Shown here: positions 16,876 to 25,252 of the stretch, piece by piece
How positions within the stretch are numbered: the first letter of the stretch is position 1
Layout: the number at the start of each line of letters is the position of its first letter
NCBI GenBank assembly: GCA_019239425.1
Contig: JAFAZX010000078.1
Span: forward strand, 1 to 64,000
From: Acidobacteriota bacterium
Lineage (GTDB): Bacteria; Acidobacteriota; Blastocatellia; Pyrinomonadales; Pyrinomonadaceae
Length of the DNA stretch: 64,000 nucleotides
Direction of reading: 5' to 3'
The notes under the pieces: model-generated
Told to the model about the DNA's origin: nothing
Databases searched by the model: none
The model's input: the letters and a program-made list of their open reading frames with translations, nothing else
Made by a program: the position numbers and the translations under genes

Positions 16876-17556
16876 TCAGAGCCTTTTGAGCGCGCGCCGC
16901 GCCAGCTCCTTCATCTTCTCGATCTTCGCCTGCTGCCCTTCCGGGCCGCCGACGCTGACGCGCAGGAAGCTGTCGCCCTTCAGCACGTACAGCACGCCGG
17001 TCTTGTCGTTGCCGGCCCAGTACGCCTGGTCGCCGACCCCCTTGACCGGCAGCGCCGGGCGTTCCCCCTCCTCCTTCTCCTCTCCGCGTCTCTCCGGGGC
17101 GTGCTCGCCGCGCGGGCGGTCTGTCTCCTTCTTGCCCTCCCCCTTCTCGCGCTCCTTCTCACCCCCGAACCGCTCCCTCCAAAACTCTTTCGGGTCGCCG
17201 GCCGCGGGGCTGGCCGCGTTCCTACGGGTGAGCGTCAGGCTCACGGACTTGTTATAGCTGGTGGTCGCGTAGAGACACTGTTCGACCAGAAGGGGGCCGT
17301 CCGCCTGCCGTGTGCCTTTCGCCTCCTTCAACACTTCGCCCTGCACGGCCTGTATGTCCTCGGACGTGAGCAGACGGCAGGCGTCCGACTGTCCGGCCGC
17401 GGGGGCCGGAGTGGCTGCGGTCGCGGGGCCGGGGGCGGCGGGCGTGGGGCTCACGGCCACGGTCGCCGAACGGTTGTCCCCGACCTGGTCGCACCCTTGC
17501 GCGAGCGCGAGGCAGAGCGTGAGTGCCGCGAAGAGAACTTTCGCCTTTTTCTGCAT
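16876..17556 (-). CDS. Predicted lipoprotein with a highly charged insert
   Basis: This 226-residue protein starts MQKKAKVLFAALTLCLALAQGC, a signal peptide with lipobox LAQG-C, preceded by GGGAGGGG. The mature part has DACRLLTSEDIQAVQGEVLKEAK and CLYATTSYNKSVSLTLT, similar in style to DUF3558-like lipoproteins. A run of about 40 residues of Glu, Lys and Arg is inserted from about residue 140. It ends DSFLRVSVGG...KMKELARRALKRL. It lies between the large repeat protein and the cassette region, and its GC-rich codons resemble the host. Function unknown. Confidence 0.65.
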   Translation of the reverse strand: MQKKAKVLFAALTLCLALAQGCDQVGDNRSATVAVSPTPAAPGPATAATPAPAAGQSDACRLLTSEDIQAVQGEVLKEAKGTRQADGPLLVEQCLYATTSYNKSVSLTLTRRNAASPAAGDPKEFWRERFGGEKEREKGEGKKETDRPRGEHAPERRGEEKEEGERPALPVKGVGDQAYWAGNDKTGVLYVLKGDSFLRVSVGGPEGQQAKIEKMKELARRALKRL

Positions 17557-17610
17557 ACCCCTCCCACCGTGCGGGTGCCGCCGCCGACACGCGCACAGTA
17601 TATTGCCGGA

Positions 17611-17645
17611 GAAGGGAGCGAGTCCCGCTGAGACTCGCTCCCTTC
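17611..17645. terminator. Strong inverted repeat, terminator for the large repeat-protein gene
   Basis: GAAGGGAGCGAGTC (17611-17624) and its exact complement (17632-17645) make a 14-pair stem with a seven-base loop, 43 bases beyond the stop of the minus-strand gene ending at 17688. The T-run (TGTTTT) is on the plus-strand side, so it works best in that direction, but the long stem probably stops both. Confidence 0.7.
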
Positions 17646-17687
17646 TGTTTTGCATCCATCGCCCCGACTGACGAGGCGCCGGCGCGG

Positions 17688-20600
17688 CTACTTGACCTGT
17701 ATGTTGCCGCCGCCGAGCGTGCCTGCCGTCTGGTGGATGAGTACCCCGGCCGCGTTGTAGACCTTGATGGAGAAGCGGTCTGCGCCGATGCCGGGTTCGC
17801 CGTTGTCTTCGACGTGTGCAGTGTAACGCCCCGCCGAACCGTCGCCGAGTCGGCACGCGCCGCCGAAGTCCGCCGCCGTCCCAGTGATCTTCAAGGTGTC
17901 GACCGTCCCGTTGAGCCAGACGTTGCCGGCGCTGTTGTCGTAGCTGATCTTGCCCTTCGACAGAGCCGACGACTTAACGTCGAAGTTGAAGTTGGTCTTC
18001 TTACCGCCGGCCGGGAGCCACCCGCCGCCCGAAGTCCTGCCCTTCGAGTCCGGCGACTGGTTGACGATGACGAACACTGTGGCCGTGTCGGTGCCGCCCT
18101 TGCCGTCGCCGACGGTGTAGGTGAACTGGTCGCTCCCGGCGAAGCCCGCGTTCGGCGTGTAGGTCACCGTGCCGTTCCCGTTGTTCGACACCGTGCCGTT
18201 CGAGCCGTGCGAAGTGCTCGCCACCGTCAGCGCGTCGCCGTTCGGGTCGGTGTCGTTGGCCAGCACGTTGACCGTGACCGGCGTGTTCTCGGTCGTGGTG
18301 GCCGAGTCGTCCGCGGCGTCGGGCGGCGCGTTCTGCACGACGCGGTTGACGGTGATGCTGACGGTCGCGCTCGCCGTCCCGCCGCGGCCGTCGCTGATGT
18401 TGTAGCGGAAGCCGTCCGCGCCGTAGAAGCCCGAGTTGGGCGTGTAGGTCAGCGTGCCGTCGTTGTTGTTCGTGACCGCGCCGTGCGCGCCCTGCGTGAC
18501 GCCCGTCACGGTCAGGATGTCGTCGTCCGGGTCGGTGTCGTTCGCCAGCACGTTGAAGGTGACGGGCGTGTCCTGCGGCGTCGTCGCGCTGTCGGCGGCG
18601 GCGGTCGGCGCGTGGTTCGGCGTGTCGTTGACGGTGACGCTGACGGTCGCCGTGTCCGTGTTGCCGTGACCGTCGCCGGCGGTGTAGGTGAACTGGTCGC
18701 CGCCGACGTACCTGGCGGCGGGCGTGTAGGTGATGGTGCCGTCGCCGTTAACCTGCGCCGTGCCGTGCGCGGGCTGGCCGACGCCCGTGACGGTGACGGT
18801 GTCGTTCTCCGGGTCGGAGTCGTTCGCCAGGACGTTGATGCGGACGCTTGAGTTTCTGGTCGTCGTGGCTGCGTCGTCTTCGGCGAGCGGGGGCCGGTTG
18901 CAGTTCGAGACCTGGAGCGTGTTCTTGACCTGGATGTCGTCGACGCCCCATCCCGTCCCCTGGATGCCGCCGATGAGCACCTGGAACGTGCCCCCGAGGC
19001 GGAAGCGTATGCGCGCGCCGCGCAGCTCCGTCACGCCGAACTTCTGCTGGATGGCGGCGCCGAGGTTGACGACCACCTGCTTCATCGCGTCGGCGCGCCC
19101 CGGCAGCGTGTCGCCGTCGCTCGAACCGACCCAGCCCGAGCGGCCCTTTAAAACGTTCTGCGCCGTGTCGGCGATCTTCCCGTTGTAGCCGCCGGTCTGG
19201 ATGAACTCGCCGAGGTCGAGCCACGCGTTGCCGTCGGCGGAGATTTCCAGCACGCCGCCGCTCTGGTAGCGCGTCGCCACGTCACTCAGCGGGAAGCGCG
19301 CGAAGTCGTAACTGTGCCAGAAGGAGAGGACGCTGGTCGCGCCGAGGTCCTGCGCGGGCAGCACGAGCGTCGCGTCCTTGGCCGTGCTCGCCGGGACGCC
19401 GGGCTGTTCGTCGAGCGCCGTCCAGGACTGGCGCGCGCTGTGCGCCGTCGGGTCGATCATCTGCGCCCAGCCGCCCGTCGTGCGGTTGTTCGTCGTGGCG
19501 TAGCCGGGCTTGGCCGTCTCGGCGTCGTCGGAGAAGCTGCCCGTGGGGAGCGAGGGGCAGAAGGGCCTGACCGTAACCTTCACGTTCGCCGTGTTGGAGA
19601 GGCCGCCCGGGTCGCTGACGGTGTAGGTGAACTGGTCGTCGCCGTAGAAGTTCGCCGCCGGCCGGTAGGTTACGCTGTTACCGTTGTTGACGACCTGGCC
19701 GTGCGCGCCCTGCGTGACGCCGGTGATGCTGATGGCATCGCCGTTCGGGTCAGAGTCGTTGGCTAACACGTTGACGGTGACGGGCGTGTTCTCGTTGGTC
19801 GTGGCCGCGTCGTCCTGCGTCGTCGGCGGGTAGTTCGTCGGGCCGGTCGTGTCGAACTTCTTGAACATGCGCAGCCCGCCGGACTGGCGCGCGACGGCGG
19901 CCTTCGCCGTCAGGTCGTTGTCGGACGTGTCCACCTTGCCGTCGCCGTTTTTGTCCAGACCTTGAATACAGCCGTTCGTGATGCAGCCGTCGGCGAAGCC
20001 GACGACGACGCGCCCCTCGCGGTCGATGGTGGCGCCCATGAAGTCGAGCAGGTTGCGCGTGTCGCCGCCCCCGCCCGGCGCGGCGCAGGTCGTCCCGTCC
20101 GTGCAGACGCGCCCGCGCTGGACGGGATCGCCCGGCGTCGCGTTGACGGTCGTCCAGGTCTTGCCGCCGTCGAGCGTGCTCGCGACGTAGAGGTACCAGG
20201 TTCCGTCGAACTCGTTGAGGTTGTAGTCGCCGCCGGTCGTCGTGCCGATGAAGGCGAAGGAGGCGCGGTCTGGGTCGCCGGCCACGACGGCCGGGAAGAT
20301 GCTGTTCTTGATGCCGAGCTGCGCGCCCACGTCGTAAGGCGTCGTCCACGTCACGCCCTTGTCGTGCGAGACCTGCACGCGTGCGCGGCCGTCCTCCCCG
20401 TTGTAGCCGAAGTAGAGCGTGCCGTCCGTGGCGACGCCGACGGACGGGTCCCATTCGCCCGCGGTCGAGCCCGTCGCCTTGCGCAGCTTCCACGTCAGGC
20501 CGTTGTCTTCGGAGAGGATGACGCCCTGCTCGCCGCCGCAGCTCCGGTCGGGCACGTAGGCCGTGCCGTCGGGCGCGACCTGGACGTGGCCGTGGATGGC

Positions 20601-21731
20601 CGTGCACTGCGAGATGTTGGAGATGGGGATGGCTGGCCCGAAGGTCACGCCGCCGTCGAGGCTGAGGGCGCAGTTGGCAACCGCGGCGTCCTGCGCGCAG
20701 TAGTAGACGGCGTTCTTGTAGCCGTTGCCGGTCAGGCCGGGCGCGAAGGGGCCGCCGCCGATGGTCTGGTGGTCGTAGCCGGAGTTGATGCCGGAGCCCG
20801 TGCTCAGTTGCAGCGTGTCGCCGTCGTCGTCCGTGATGTCCATCGTGTTCTGCTTCGTCCCGCCTTCGAGCTGCGAGATGAAGGTGCGGCCCGTCTCGGG
20901 GTCTGTGAAGAGGATCGGGTCGCCGAGGGCGCGCGGGGTGGCGGCCAGCAACAGGTCCTTCGTCTCCCACAGGGCCGTCGCGGGCTGCTTCGAGTCGTCG
21001 AAGGTGAGACGCAGCGCGTACGGCGAGAACCCGCCGTAGTACATGATCCGGCCCGTCTTCCAGTTCGCGCCGACGGAGGGCTCGCCCGAGTCGTCGCCGA
21101 CGCCCTGCGGCGACATGTAGGCCGTGAAGGTCGGCGTCCCCGGCGGCACGGGGGCAGGCGTGGGCGTGACCTCGGGTTCGACCTTCGCCAGCGTCACCGT
21201 GGCCGTGAAGGGCACGTCGGGCGCCACGTCGTAGGGCACGACGTAGACCGTGTAGTTGCCGGAGGCGGCCCTGAAGCGGAACTCCTGCGGGTTGTTGTTA
21301 GGCCCCTGCGCGCCCACGCTCGTCCCCGTCGGGGCGCTCCCCTGATAGATGAAGATGTCGTAGTCAGAGCTGGCCCCGCCCTGCGTGGTCGGCTGGCCGC
21401 TGTCGGTCCACTTGACGGAGACGGTCAGGTCGTAGGGGCCAGGGTCGCCCGCCGGGATGTTCACCGTCAGCGCGAACTGGCCGCACGGCGTCAGGTCGGT
21501 GCAGACGGGAGGGTTCTCGCCTACGGGGCTCGTAAGGTTAGAGTTTGAGTACGGCCCTCCCTGAAATTGGAGGGTCGGGCTGGACGGCGAGACGGTGCCA
21601 CTCGCGGGCGTCGTGGCCGCCAGACCGGCCACAGTCATGAAGACGAAGGCCGCGCAGGCGGCTGCTGCGAGCATGACCCTTGTCAGAACTCGGCCCCTCG
21701 AAACCGACTGCTTTTTACACTTTATTGACAT
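17688..21731 (-). CDS. Large secreted protein with BNR-like, cadherin-like and post-COAP-type domains
   Basis: This 1,347-residue protein has a long signal peptide (about residues 1-40). A pre-peptidase-like beta domain follows, then a BNR/sialidase-like propeller region (about 200-600, with blades such as LSEDNGLTWKL, VSHDKGVTWTT and TLDGGKTWTT). A calcium-loop sequence, DKNGDGKVDTSDND, comes next, then one cadherin-like/Big repeat, a jelly-roll segment (about 725-930), three more cadherin-like repeats (each with NENTPVTVNVLANDSDPNGD-type starts), and a C-terminal RTSGGGWLP...GRYTAHVEDNGEPG domain like the post-COAP domain. It is probably exported and binds calcium and carbohydrate or protein. 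No catalytic sialidase site was identified. Confidence 0.8.
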   Translation of the reverse strand: MSIKCKKQSVSRGRVLTRVMLAAAACAAFVFMTVAGLAATTPASGTVSPSSPTLQFQGGPYSNSNLTSPVGENPPVCTDLTPCGQFALTVNIPAGDPGPYDLTVSVKWTDSGQPTTQGGASSDYDIFIYQGSAPTGTSVGAQGPNNNPQEFRFRAASGNYTVYVVPYDVAPDVPFTATVTLAKVEPEVTPTPAPVPPGTPTFTAYMSPQGVGDDSGEPSVGANWKTGRIMYYGGFSPYALRLTFDDSKQPATALWETKDLLLAATPRALGDPILFTDPETGRTFISQLEGGTKQNTMDITDDDGDTLQLSTGSGINSGYDHQTIGGGPFAPGLTGNGYKNAVYYCAQDAAVANCALSLDGGVTFGPAIPISNISQCTAIHGHVQVAPDGTAYVPDRSCGGEQGVILSEDNGLTWKLRKATGSTAGEWDPSVGVATDGTLYFGYNGEDGRARVQVSHDKGVTWTTPYDVGAQLGIKNSIFPAVVAGDPDRASFAFIGTTTGGDYNLNEFDGTWYLYVASTLDGGKTWTTVNATPGDPVQRGRVCTDGTTCAAPGGGGDTRNLLDFMGATIDREGRVVVGFADGCITNGCIQGLDKNGDGKVDTSDNDLTAKAAVARQSGGLRMFKKFDTTGPTNYPPTTQDDAATTNENTPVTVNVLANDSDPNGDAISITGVTQGAHGQVVNNGNSVTYRPAANFYGDDQFTYTVSDPGGLSNTANVKVTVRPFCPSLPTGSFSDDAETAKPGYATTNNRTTGGWAQMIDPTAHSARQSWTALDEQPGVPASTAKDATLVLPAQDLGATSVLSFWHSYDFARFPLSDVATRYQSGGVLEISADGNAWLDLGEFIQTGGYNGKIADTAQNVLKGRSGWVGSSDGDTLPGRADAMKQVVVNLGAAIQQKFGVTELRGARIRFRLGGTFQVLIGGIQGTGWGVDDIQVKNTLQVSNCNRPPLAEDDAATTTRNSSVRINVLANDSDPENDTVTVTGVGQPAHGTAQVNGDGTITYTPAARYVGGDQFTYTAGDGHGNTDTATVSVTVNDTPNHAPTAAADSATTPQDTPVTFNVLANDTDPDDDILTVTGVTQGAHGAVTNNNDGTLTYTPNSGFYGADGFRYNISDGRGGTASATVSITVNRVVQNAPPDAADDSATTTENTPVTVNVLANDTDPNGDALTVASTSHGSNGTVSNNGNGTVTYTPNAGFAGSDQFTYTVGDGKGGTDTATVFVIVNQSPDSKGRTSGGGWLPAGGKKTNFNFDVKSSALSKGKISYDNSAGNVWLNGTVDTLKITGTAADFGGACRLGDGSAGRYTAHVEDNGEPGIGADRFSIKVYNAAGVLIHQTAGTLGGGNIQVK
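18050..18900 (-). repeat. Three tandem cadherin-like coding repeats
   Basis: Three units of about 270-290 bp encode PPxAxDDxATTxxNTPVTxNVLANDxDPxxD...TVTGVxQGAHG...TYTPNxGFxGxDxFTYTV. A fourth, separated copy lies at about 19560-19830. The DNA copies have diverged, so the duplications are not recent. Confidence 0.75.
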
Positions 21732-21965
21732 TGCCCTGTCTCCTTTGACCGGTGTTGGGTTGGCCCATCCAGGCGGCGCGACCTCTATCTCACTTGCTAC
21801 ATCTTATGAGGGCCACTTGAGGAATTCTTGAGGGTGCACTCGGGGAATTGCGGGTTGAGGCTAACTGATGTGACCTAACAGTTAATGGACTTGCGGGCAG
21901 GAAAGTGAGAAGGCCGCCTGGGCACTCTTTCTGTGTATATTTGCCGTCTTCCTCGACGCGCGCCG

Positions 21966-21994
21966 GAAGAGGCGGCGAGAGTCGCCGCCTCTTC
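21966..21994 (-). terminator. Hairpin overlapping the stop codon of the FAD oxidoreductase
   Basis: GAAGAGGCGGCGA and its exact complement form 13 pairs with a three-base loop. The stem begins within the stop codon (21993-21995) of the minus-strand gene. No T-run follows. The remaining gap to 21731 holds no supported gene; it should carry the promoter of the large repeat protein, but no clear -35/-10 pair was found. Confidence 0.6.
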
Positions 21995-23309
21995 ACGCGG
22001 CACGGTAACTCGTGCCCCGCGCCAAGTCTTCGAGCAGAGCTTCGGCGGCCACGCGGCCTGAGCGCAGCGCACCGTTAATCGAAGGCGTGTCCAGATGGTC
22101 GCCGCACTGATACACGCCTGGCGTTCGAGTCCTTACCCTTTCAGGTGTGCAGAGCGAGACGCTCGTCTGATGAGGAAGCGCTCGCTCGATTGTGTAAGTC
22201 TTCAGGTGTCGCCAGCCATTCACGCTCGCGCCGAACCAGCCGGACAGTTGCGCGCGCACTTCGGCGACGAGTCGTTCTCCGCCCGCCGTCTCGGGGCCTG
22301 CGCGCGCGGCTTCGTCCGCGAGCACGGAGACGGAGACGAGCGACGCGCCCGGCGGGGCGTATGATGGCGCGACGAGACTCGGCACGCAGAGGTTGTTGAC
22401 GGGGCCGCGCCCTTCGCCGTTCAGGACGAGTAGCGACCCTTCGACGGGCGATTCCTCCGCGGCGAAGTAGAGGCAGACGGCCGTGCGGCGCGAGCGCGGT
22501 GCTTCTTCGCCGAAGAATCGCGCGGCGGCGGCCTGCTCGACCGCCACCACCACCACGTCGGCTTCGAGCCGCTCGCCCGTGTCGAGCGTGACCGCGCCGG
22601 ACTCGACCGAGGCGACGCGCGCCCGTAGACGGGTCGCGCCCGCCGGGAGCCTCGCCGCGAGCTGTTCGGGGATAGCGCCCATGCCGCGCGCGGGCAGAGA
22701 CGCCGCGCCCTCTGCAAACATCCGGAACGTGAACTCCAACATGCGGCTCGACGTTGAAAGCTCGCGTTCGAGGAAGACGCCGCCGAAGAACGGACGGAAG
22801 AACTGCTCGACGAAGGCGCTTGAGAATCCGCGCCGGTCTAGGGCTTCGGCGGTCGAAGTCTCGTCACGCCGGAAGAGGTCTTCGACCTGCGCAGACATGA
22901 CGGAGCGCCGCAGCCCGGCGACGCGCAACTTGTCGCCCAGCGTCGCCAACGGCGAGAGCGCCGACACCAGCGCGTCGAGCGGGTGTCGGAAAGGGTCTGC
23001 GAGCTTGTGGAAGCGGCCGCCGGAGCGGACGAGCGCGCCCGCGTAGAAAGGTTTAGTCGCCAGGGCTTCGTAGTCGAGCAGCCGCTTCGCTTCCGGGTAG
23101 GCCGTCAGGAAGACCTGAAAACCCTGGTCGAGCAGGAAGCCCTCGTGCGCGTCCGTGCGGACGCGGCCGCCGACCGCGCCCGAGGCTTCGAGCACTTCGA
23201 CCTCGCAACCCTCTTCGACGAGCCTCAGCGCGCACGACAACCCGGCCAGCCCCGCGCCGACCACCAGCACTTTCGTCCTCTTCGACGGAGCACCCACCCT
23301 CGGCCGCAA
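21993..23309 (-). CDS. FAD-dependent amine oxidase / desaturase-like oxidoreductase
   Basis: This 438-residue flavoprotein starts with a Rossmann dinucleotide-binding motif, VLVVGAGLAGLSCAL, followed by VEVLEASGAVGGRVRTD, the amine-oxidase/phytoene-desaturase signature. It ends with GVYQCGDHLDTPSINGALRSGRVAAEAL, the C-terminal FAD motif. Substrate is unknown; relatives act on carotenoids, porphyrinogens or amines. The start is TTG at 23309, favoured by GAGGAG upstream; a GTG at 23297 is in frame but has poor spacing. It is divergent from the ribA group. Confidence 0.82.
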   Translation of the reverse strand: MRPRVGAPSKRTKVLVVGAGLAGLSCALRLVEEGCEVEVLEASGAVGGRVRTDAHEGFLLDQGFQVFLTAYPEAKRLLDYEALATKPFYAGALVRSGGRFHKLADPFRHPLDALVSALSPLATLGDKLRVAGLRRSVMSAQVEDLFRRDETSTAEALDRRGFSSAFVEQFFRPFFGGVFLERELSTSSRMLEFTFRMFAEGAASLPARGMGAIPEQLAARLPAGATRLRARVASVESGAVTLDTGERLEADVVVVAVEQAAAARFFGEEAPRSRRTAVCLYFAAEESPVEGSLLVLNGEGRGPVNNLCVPSLVAPSYAPPGASLVSVSVLADEAARAGPETAGGERLVAEVRAQLSGWFGASVNGWRHLKTYTIERALPHQTSVSLCTPERVRTRTPGVYQCGDHLDTPSINGALRSGRVAAEALLEDLARGTSYRAA

Positions 23310-23442
23310 CTCTTCACTCCTCGATAACGTCGCTCGTCAACTTCTTCCCCAGTTTGTTCGCTCCTGTGCTCATCTTCGACCAGTGACGGCCCGGCGAGGC
23401 TAACAGATTCGCTCAGAGAAGTAAATGTCGAAATCGACCAAG

Positions 23443-23538
23443 TCGTTCACCGGGAAATCCAAAAAACTTTCTTCGACACACTTTTTCAATTTGACAATTC
23501 GAATCGCTTATTCTAAAACGTGCAAATCGTTCACAGGG
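23443..23538. promoter_or_regulatory. Promoter flanked by a 12-bp direct repeat
   Basis: TTGACA (23491-23496) and TAAAAC (23514-23519) are 17 bases apart, a good sigma-70-type promoter reading toward the small peptide and ribA. TCGTTCACCGGG (23443-23454) recurs as TCGTTCACAGGG (23527-23538), on either side of it. A repeated operator for a regulator is possible. Confidence 0.55.
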
Positions 23539-23598
23539 GACGGCGGCCGAGCGGGAGATAAAAGCCCGCTCACAACAGTCGGGTAAAGGAGGCGAGAG

Positions 23599-23760
23599 AT
23601 GTCAGAGTCAGCAATCTATTTCGTCATCGCATTCACTACGCTGCTGCTCATCGCGGGAGCCGGCTACACCTTCTACGAGTTCCGGCGCGCCGGGGCGGCG
23701 GAGGCGCGCGTCCGCGGCGGCGGAGACGCGCGCGTGAATAAGACAAAGGCGCGGTCTTGA
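23599..23760 (+). CDS. 53-residue single-pass membrane peptide
   Basis: ATG at 23599, with AAAGGAGG upstream, opens a 53-residue frame ending at 23760. It starts MSESAIYFVIAFTTLLLIAG and has one hydrophobic helix (about residues 5-26) followed by a basic, glycine-rich cytoplasmic-type tail ending NKTKARS. It ends 16 bases before ribA. The strong ribosome-binding site, good promoter and membrane pattern support a real gene. Its role is unknown. Confidence 0.6.
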   Translation: MSESAIYFVIAFTTLLLIAGAGYTFYEFRRAGAAEARVRGGGDARVNKTKARS

Positions 23761-23776
23761 AAAGGGGGAACGTCGA

Positions 23777-24430
23777 ATGTTATCGGAAGAGTTCGTCGGC
23801 AAGCTCGCGCCGTACGTCAACCCGTTCGCGGCGCGCACGGTCGAGCGCGTGGCCGACGCGCGTCTGCCGACCGAGCGCGGCGAGTTCCGCATCGCCGGCT
23901 ACCGCTCGCTCGTGAGCTGTGAGGAGTTCGTCGCGCTCTACAAGGGCGAGCTCGACCCGGAGACATCGACCCTCGTCCGCATCCACTCGCAGTGCCTGAC
24001 GGGCGACGCGCTCGGCTCGACGAAGTGCGACTGCGGGCCGCAGCTCCGCAGCGCCCTCTCCCTCATCGCGGGCGAGGGGCGCGGCGCCGTCGTCTACCAG
24101 ATGCAGGAGGGGCGCGGCATCGGCATCGTCAACAAGATTCGCGCCTACGCCCTCCAAGATGAAGGGGCCGACACCATCGAGGCCAACGAGCGTCTGGGCC
24201 TCGCCGTCGACCTGCGCGAGTACCGGCAGTGCGTCGAAGTCCTGCGCGACCTCGGCCTCCGGCGGGTGCGGCTGATCTCGAACAACCCGCTGAAGCTACG
24301 CGCCGCCGAGGAGGGCGGGCTCGAAGTCGCGGGGCGGGTGGCCCCCGACTTCGAGCCGCCGGGCGAGGCCGCGCGATACCTTCTGACGAAGAAGGAGCGC
24401 ATGGGACATCTTCTCGAACTCGTGAGCTGA
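23777..24430 (+). CDS. ribA: GTP cyclohydrolase II
   Basis: This 217-residue enzyme makes the first committed riboflavin intermediate from GTP. It shows the zinc-binding cysteines in HSQCLTGDALGSTKCDCG, the catalytic segment YQMQEGRGIGIVNKIRAY, and the RLISNNPLKL motif near the end. Length fits the stand-alone GTP cyclohydrolase II, with no DHBP synthase fused. It lies 16 bases after the small membrane gene and 11 bases before the SDR gene, so it is in an operon. Nearby flavin enzymes (amine oxidase, photolyase) suggest a local need for FAD. Confidence 0.93.
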   Translation: MLSEEFVGKLAPYVNPFAARTVERVADARLPTERGEFRIAGYRSLVSCEEFVALYKGELDPETSTLVRIHSQCLTGDALGSTKCDCGPQLRSALSLIAGEGRGAVVYQMQEGRGIGIVNKIRAYALQDEGADTIEANERLGLAVDLREYRQCVEVLRDLGLRRVRLISNNPLKLRAAEEGGLEVAGRVAPDFEPPGEAARYLLTKKERMGHLLELVS

Positions 24431-24441
24431 AGGGGGCGGAC

Positions 24442-25173
24442 GTGGGGATTGAATTGGACATGGCCGGAAAGGTCGTGATGGTCGTCGGCGCGACGAGCGG
24501 CATCGGCCGCGCCTCGGCCGAGATGTTCGCGGAGGCCGGCGCAGACCTCGTCCTCGCCGCGCGCAACGGCGGCGGGCTCTCCGAACTCTCGTTCGAGCTC
24601 GAGCGACGACACCAGGCGACGGTCGTCGCGCAGGCGGCTGACGCGACGAGGGCGGGGGACATGAGTCGGGTCGTGGAGACGGCCGTCCTCCGCTTCGGAC
24701 ACGTGGACACGCTGCTCTACGCGGCGGGGGCGGGCGCGCTCAAGCCATTCGCGGAGACGAGCGCCGAAGAGTTCGAGCGGCTGCTCGCGGTGAACGTCGC
24801 CGGCGCGTTCAACGCCTGCAAGGCCGTGCTGCCCGTGATGGAGCGGCGCAGGCGCGGCCACGTCATCGCCCTGCCCGGCATCCTCGGCCGTGCGCCCATG
24901 GCGCAGGCCGCGGCGTATTGCGCGTCGAAGTTCGCGCTGACGGGGCTCTTGAAGTCGCTCGCGCTCGAACACAAGCGCGCGGGCGTGCGCTTCACGCTGC
25001 TGCACTTCGGCGGCGTCAACACGCCCTTCTGGGATTCAATCAAGATGCGCGTGCAGCGCGAGCGGATGCTGCCGGTCGAAGCGGCGGCGCGCGCCGTCCT
25101 CTTCGCCGCGGCGCAGGAGGGCGAGGCCGTGCTGAACGAGATCGTCATGCAGCCCGAATCGCATCAGCTCTGA
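24442..25173 (+). CDS. Short-chain dehydrogenase/reductase
   Basis: This 243-residue enzyme has the SDR coenzyme motif VVGATSGIGRA, the NAG-like segment LLYAAGAGAL, the NVAGAF motif and the catalytic YCASK. In place of the usual serine, VIALPGILGRAPMAQAAAYCASK shows no clear Ser-Tyr-Lys triad serine, so activity may be altered. I chose the GTG at 24442, with AAGGGGG eight bases upstream; an ATG at 24460 is an alternative. It begins 11 bases after ribA. Substrate unknown. Confidence 0.85.
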   Translation: MGIELDMAGKVVMVVGATSGIGRASAEMFAEAGADLVLAARNGGGLSELSFELERRHQATVVAQAADATRAGDMSRVVETAVLRFGHVDTLLYAAGAGALKPFAETSAEEFERLLAVNVAGAFNACKAVLPVMERRRRGHVIALPGILGRAPMAQAAAYCASKFALTGLLKSLALEHKRAGVRFTLLHFGGVNTPFWDSIKMRVQRERMLPVEAAARAVLFAAAQEGEAVLNEIVMQPESHQL

Positions 25174-25252
25174 AGAAGATGAAACAAGGGGGAGGGGAGA
25201 GGAGCTTTCAATTGGGTAAGCCTTTGCGCGTAGAAGGCGCGAGAGGGGTTCG

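Noticed and set aside
18050..18900. CRISPR or other DNA repeat array
   Set aside because: The repeats are coding, of about 270-290 bp and diverged; no short repeats with spacers are seen.
19962..21548. 528-residue plus-strand frame opposite the large repeat protein
   Set aside because: Repetitive Arg/Val/Ala sequence with no domain; the minus frame has signal peptide and clear domains.
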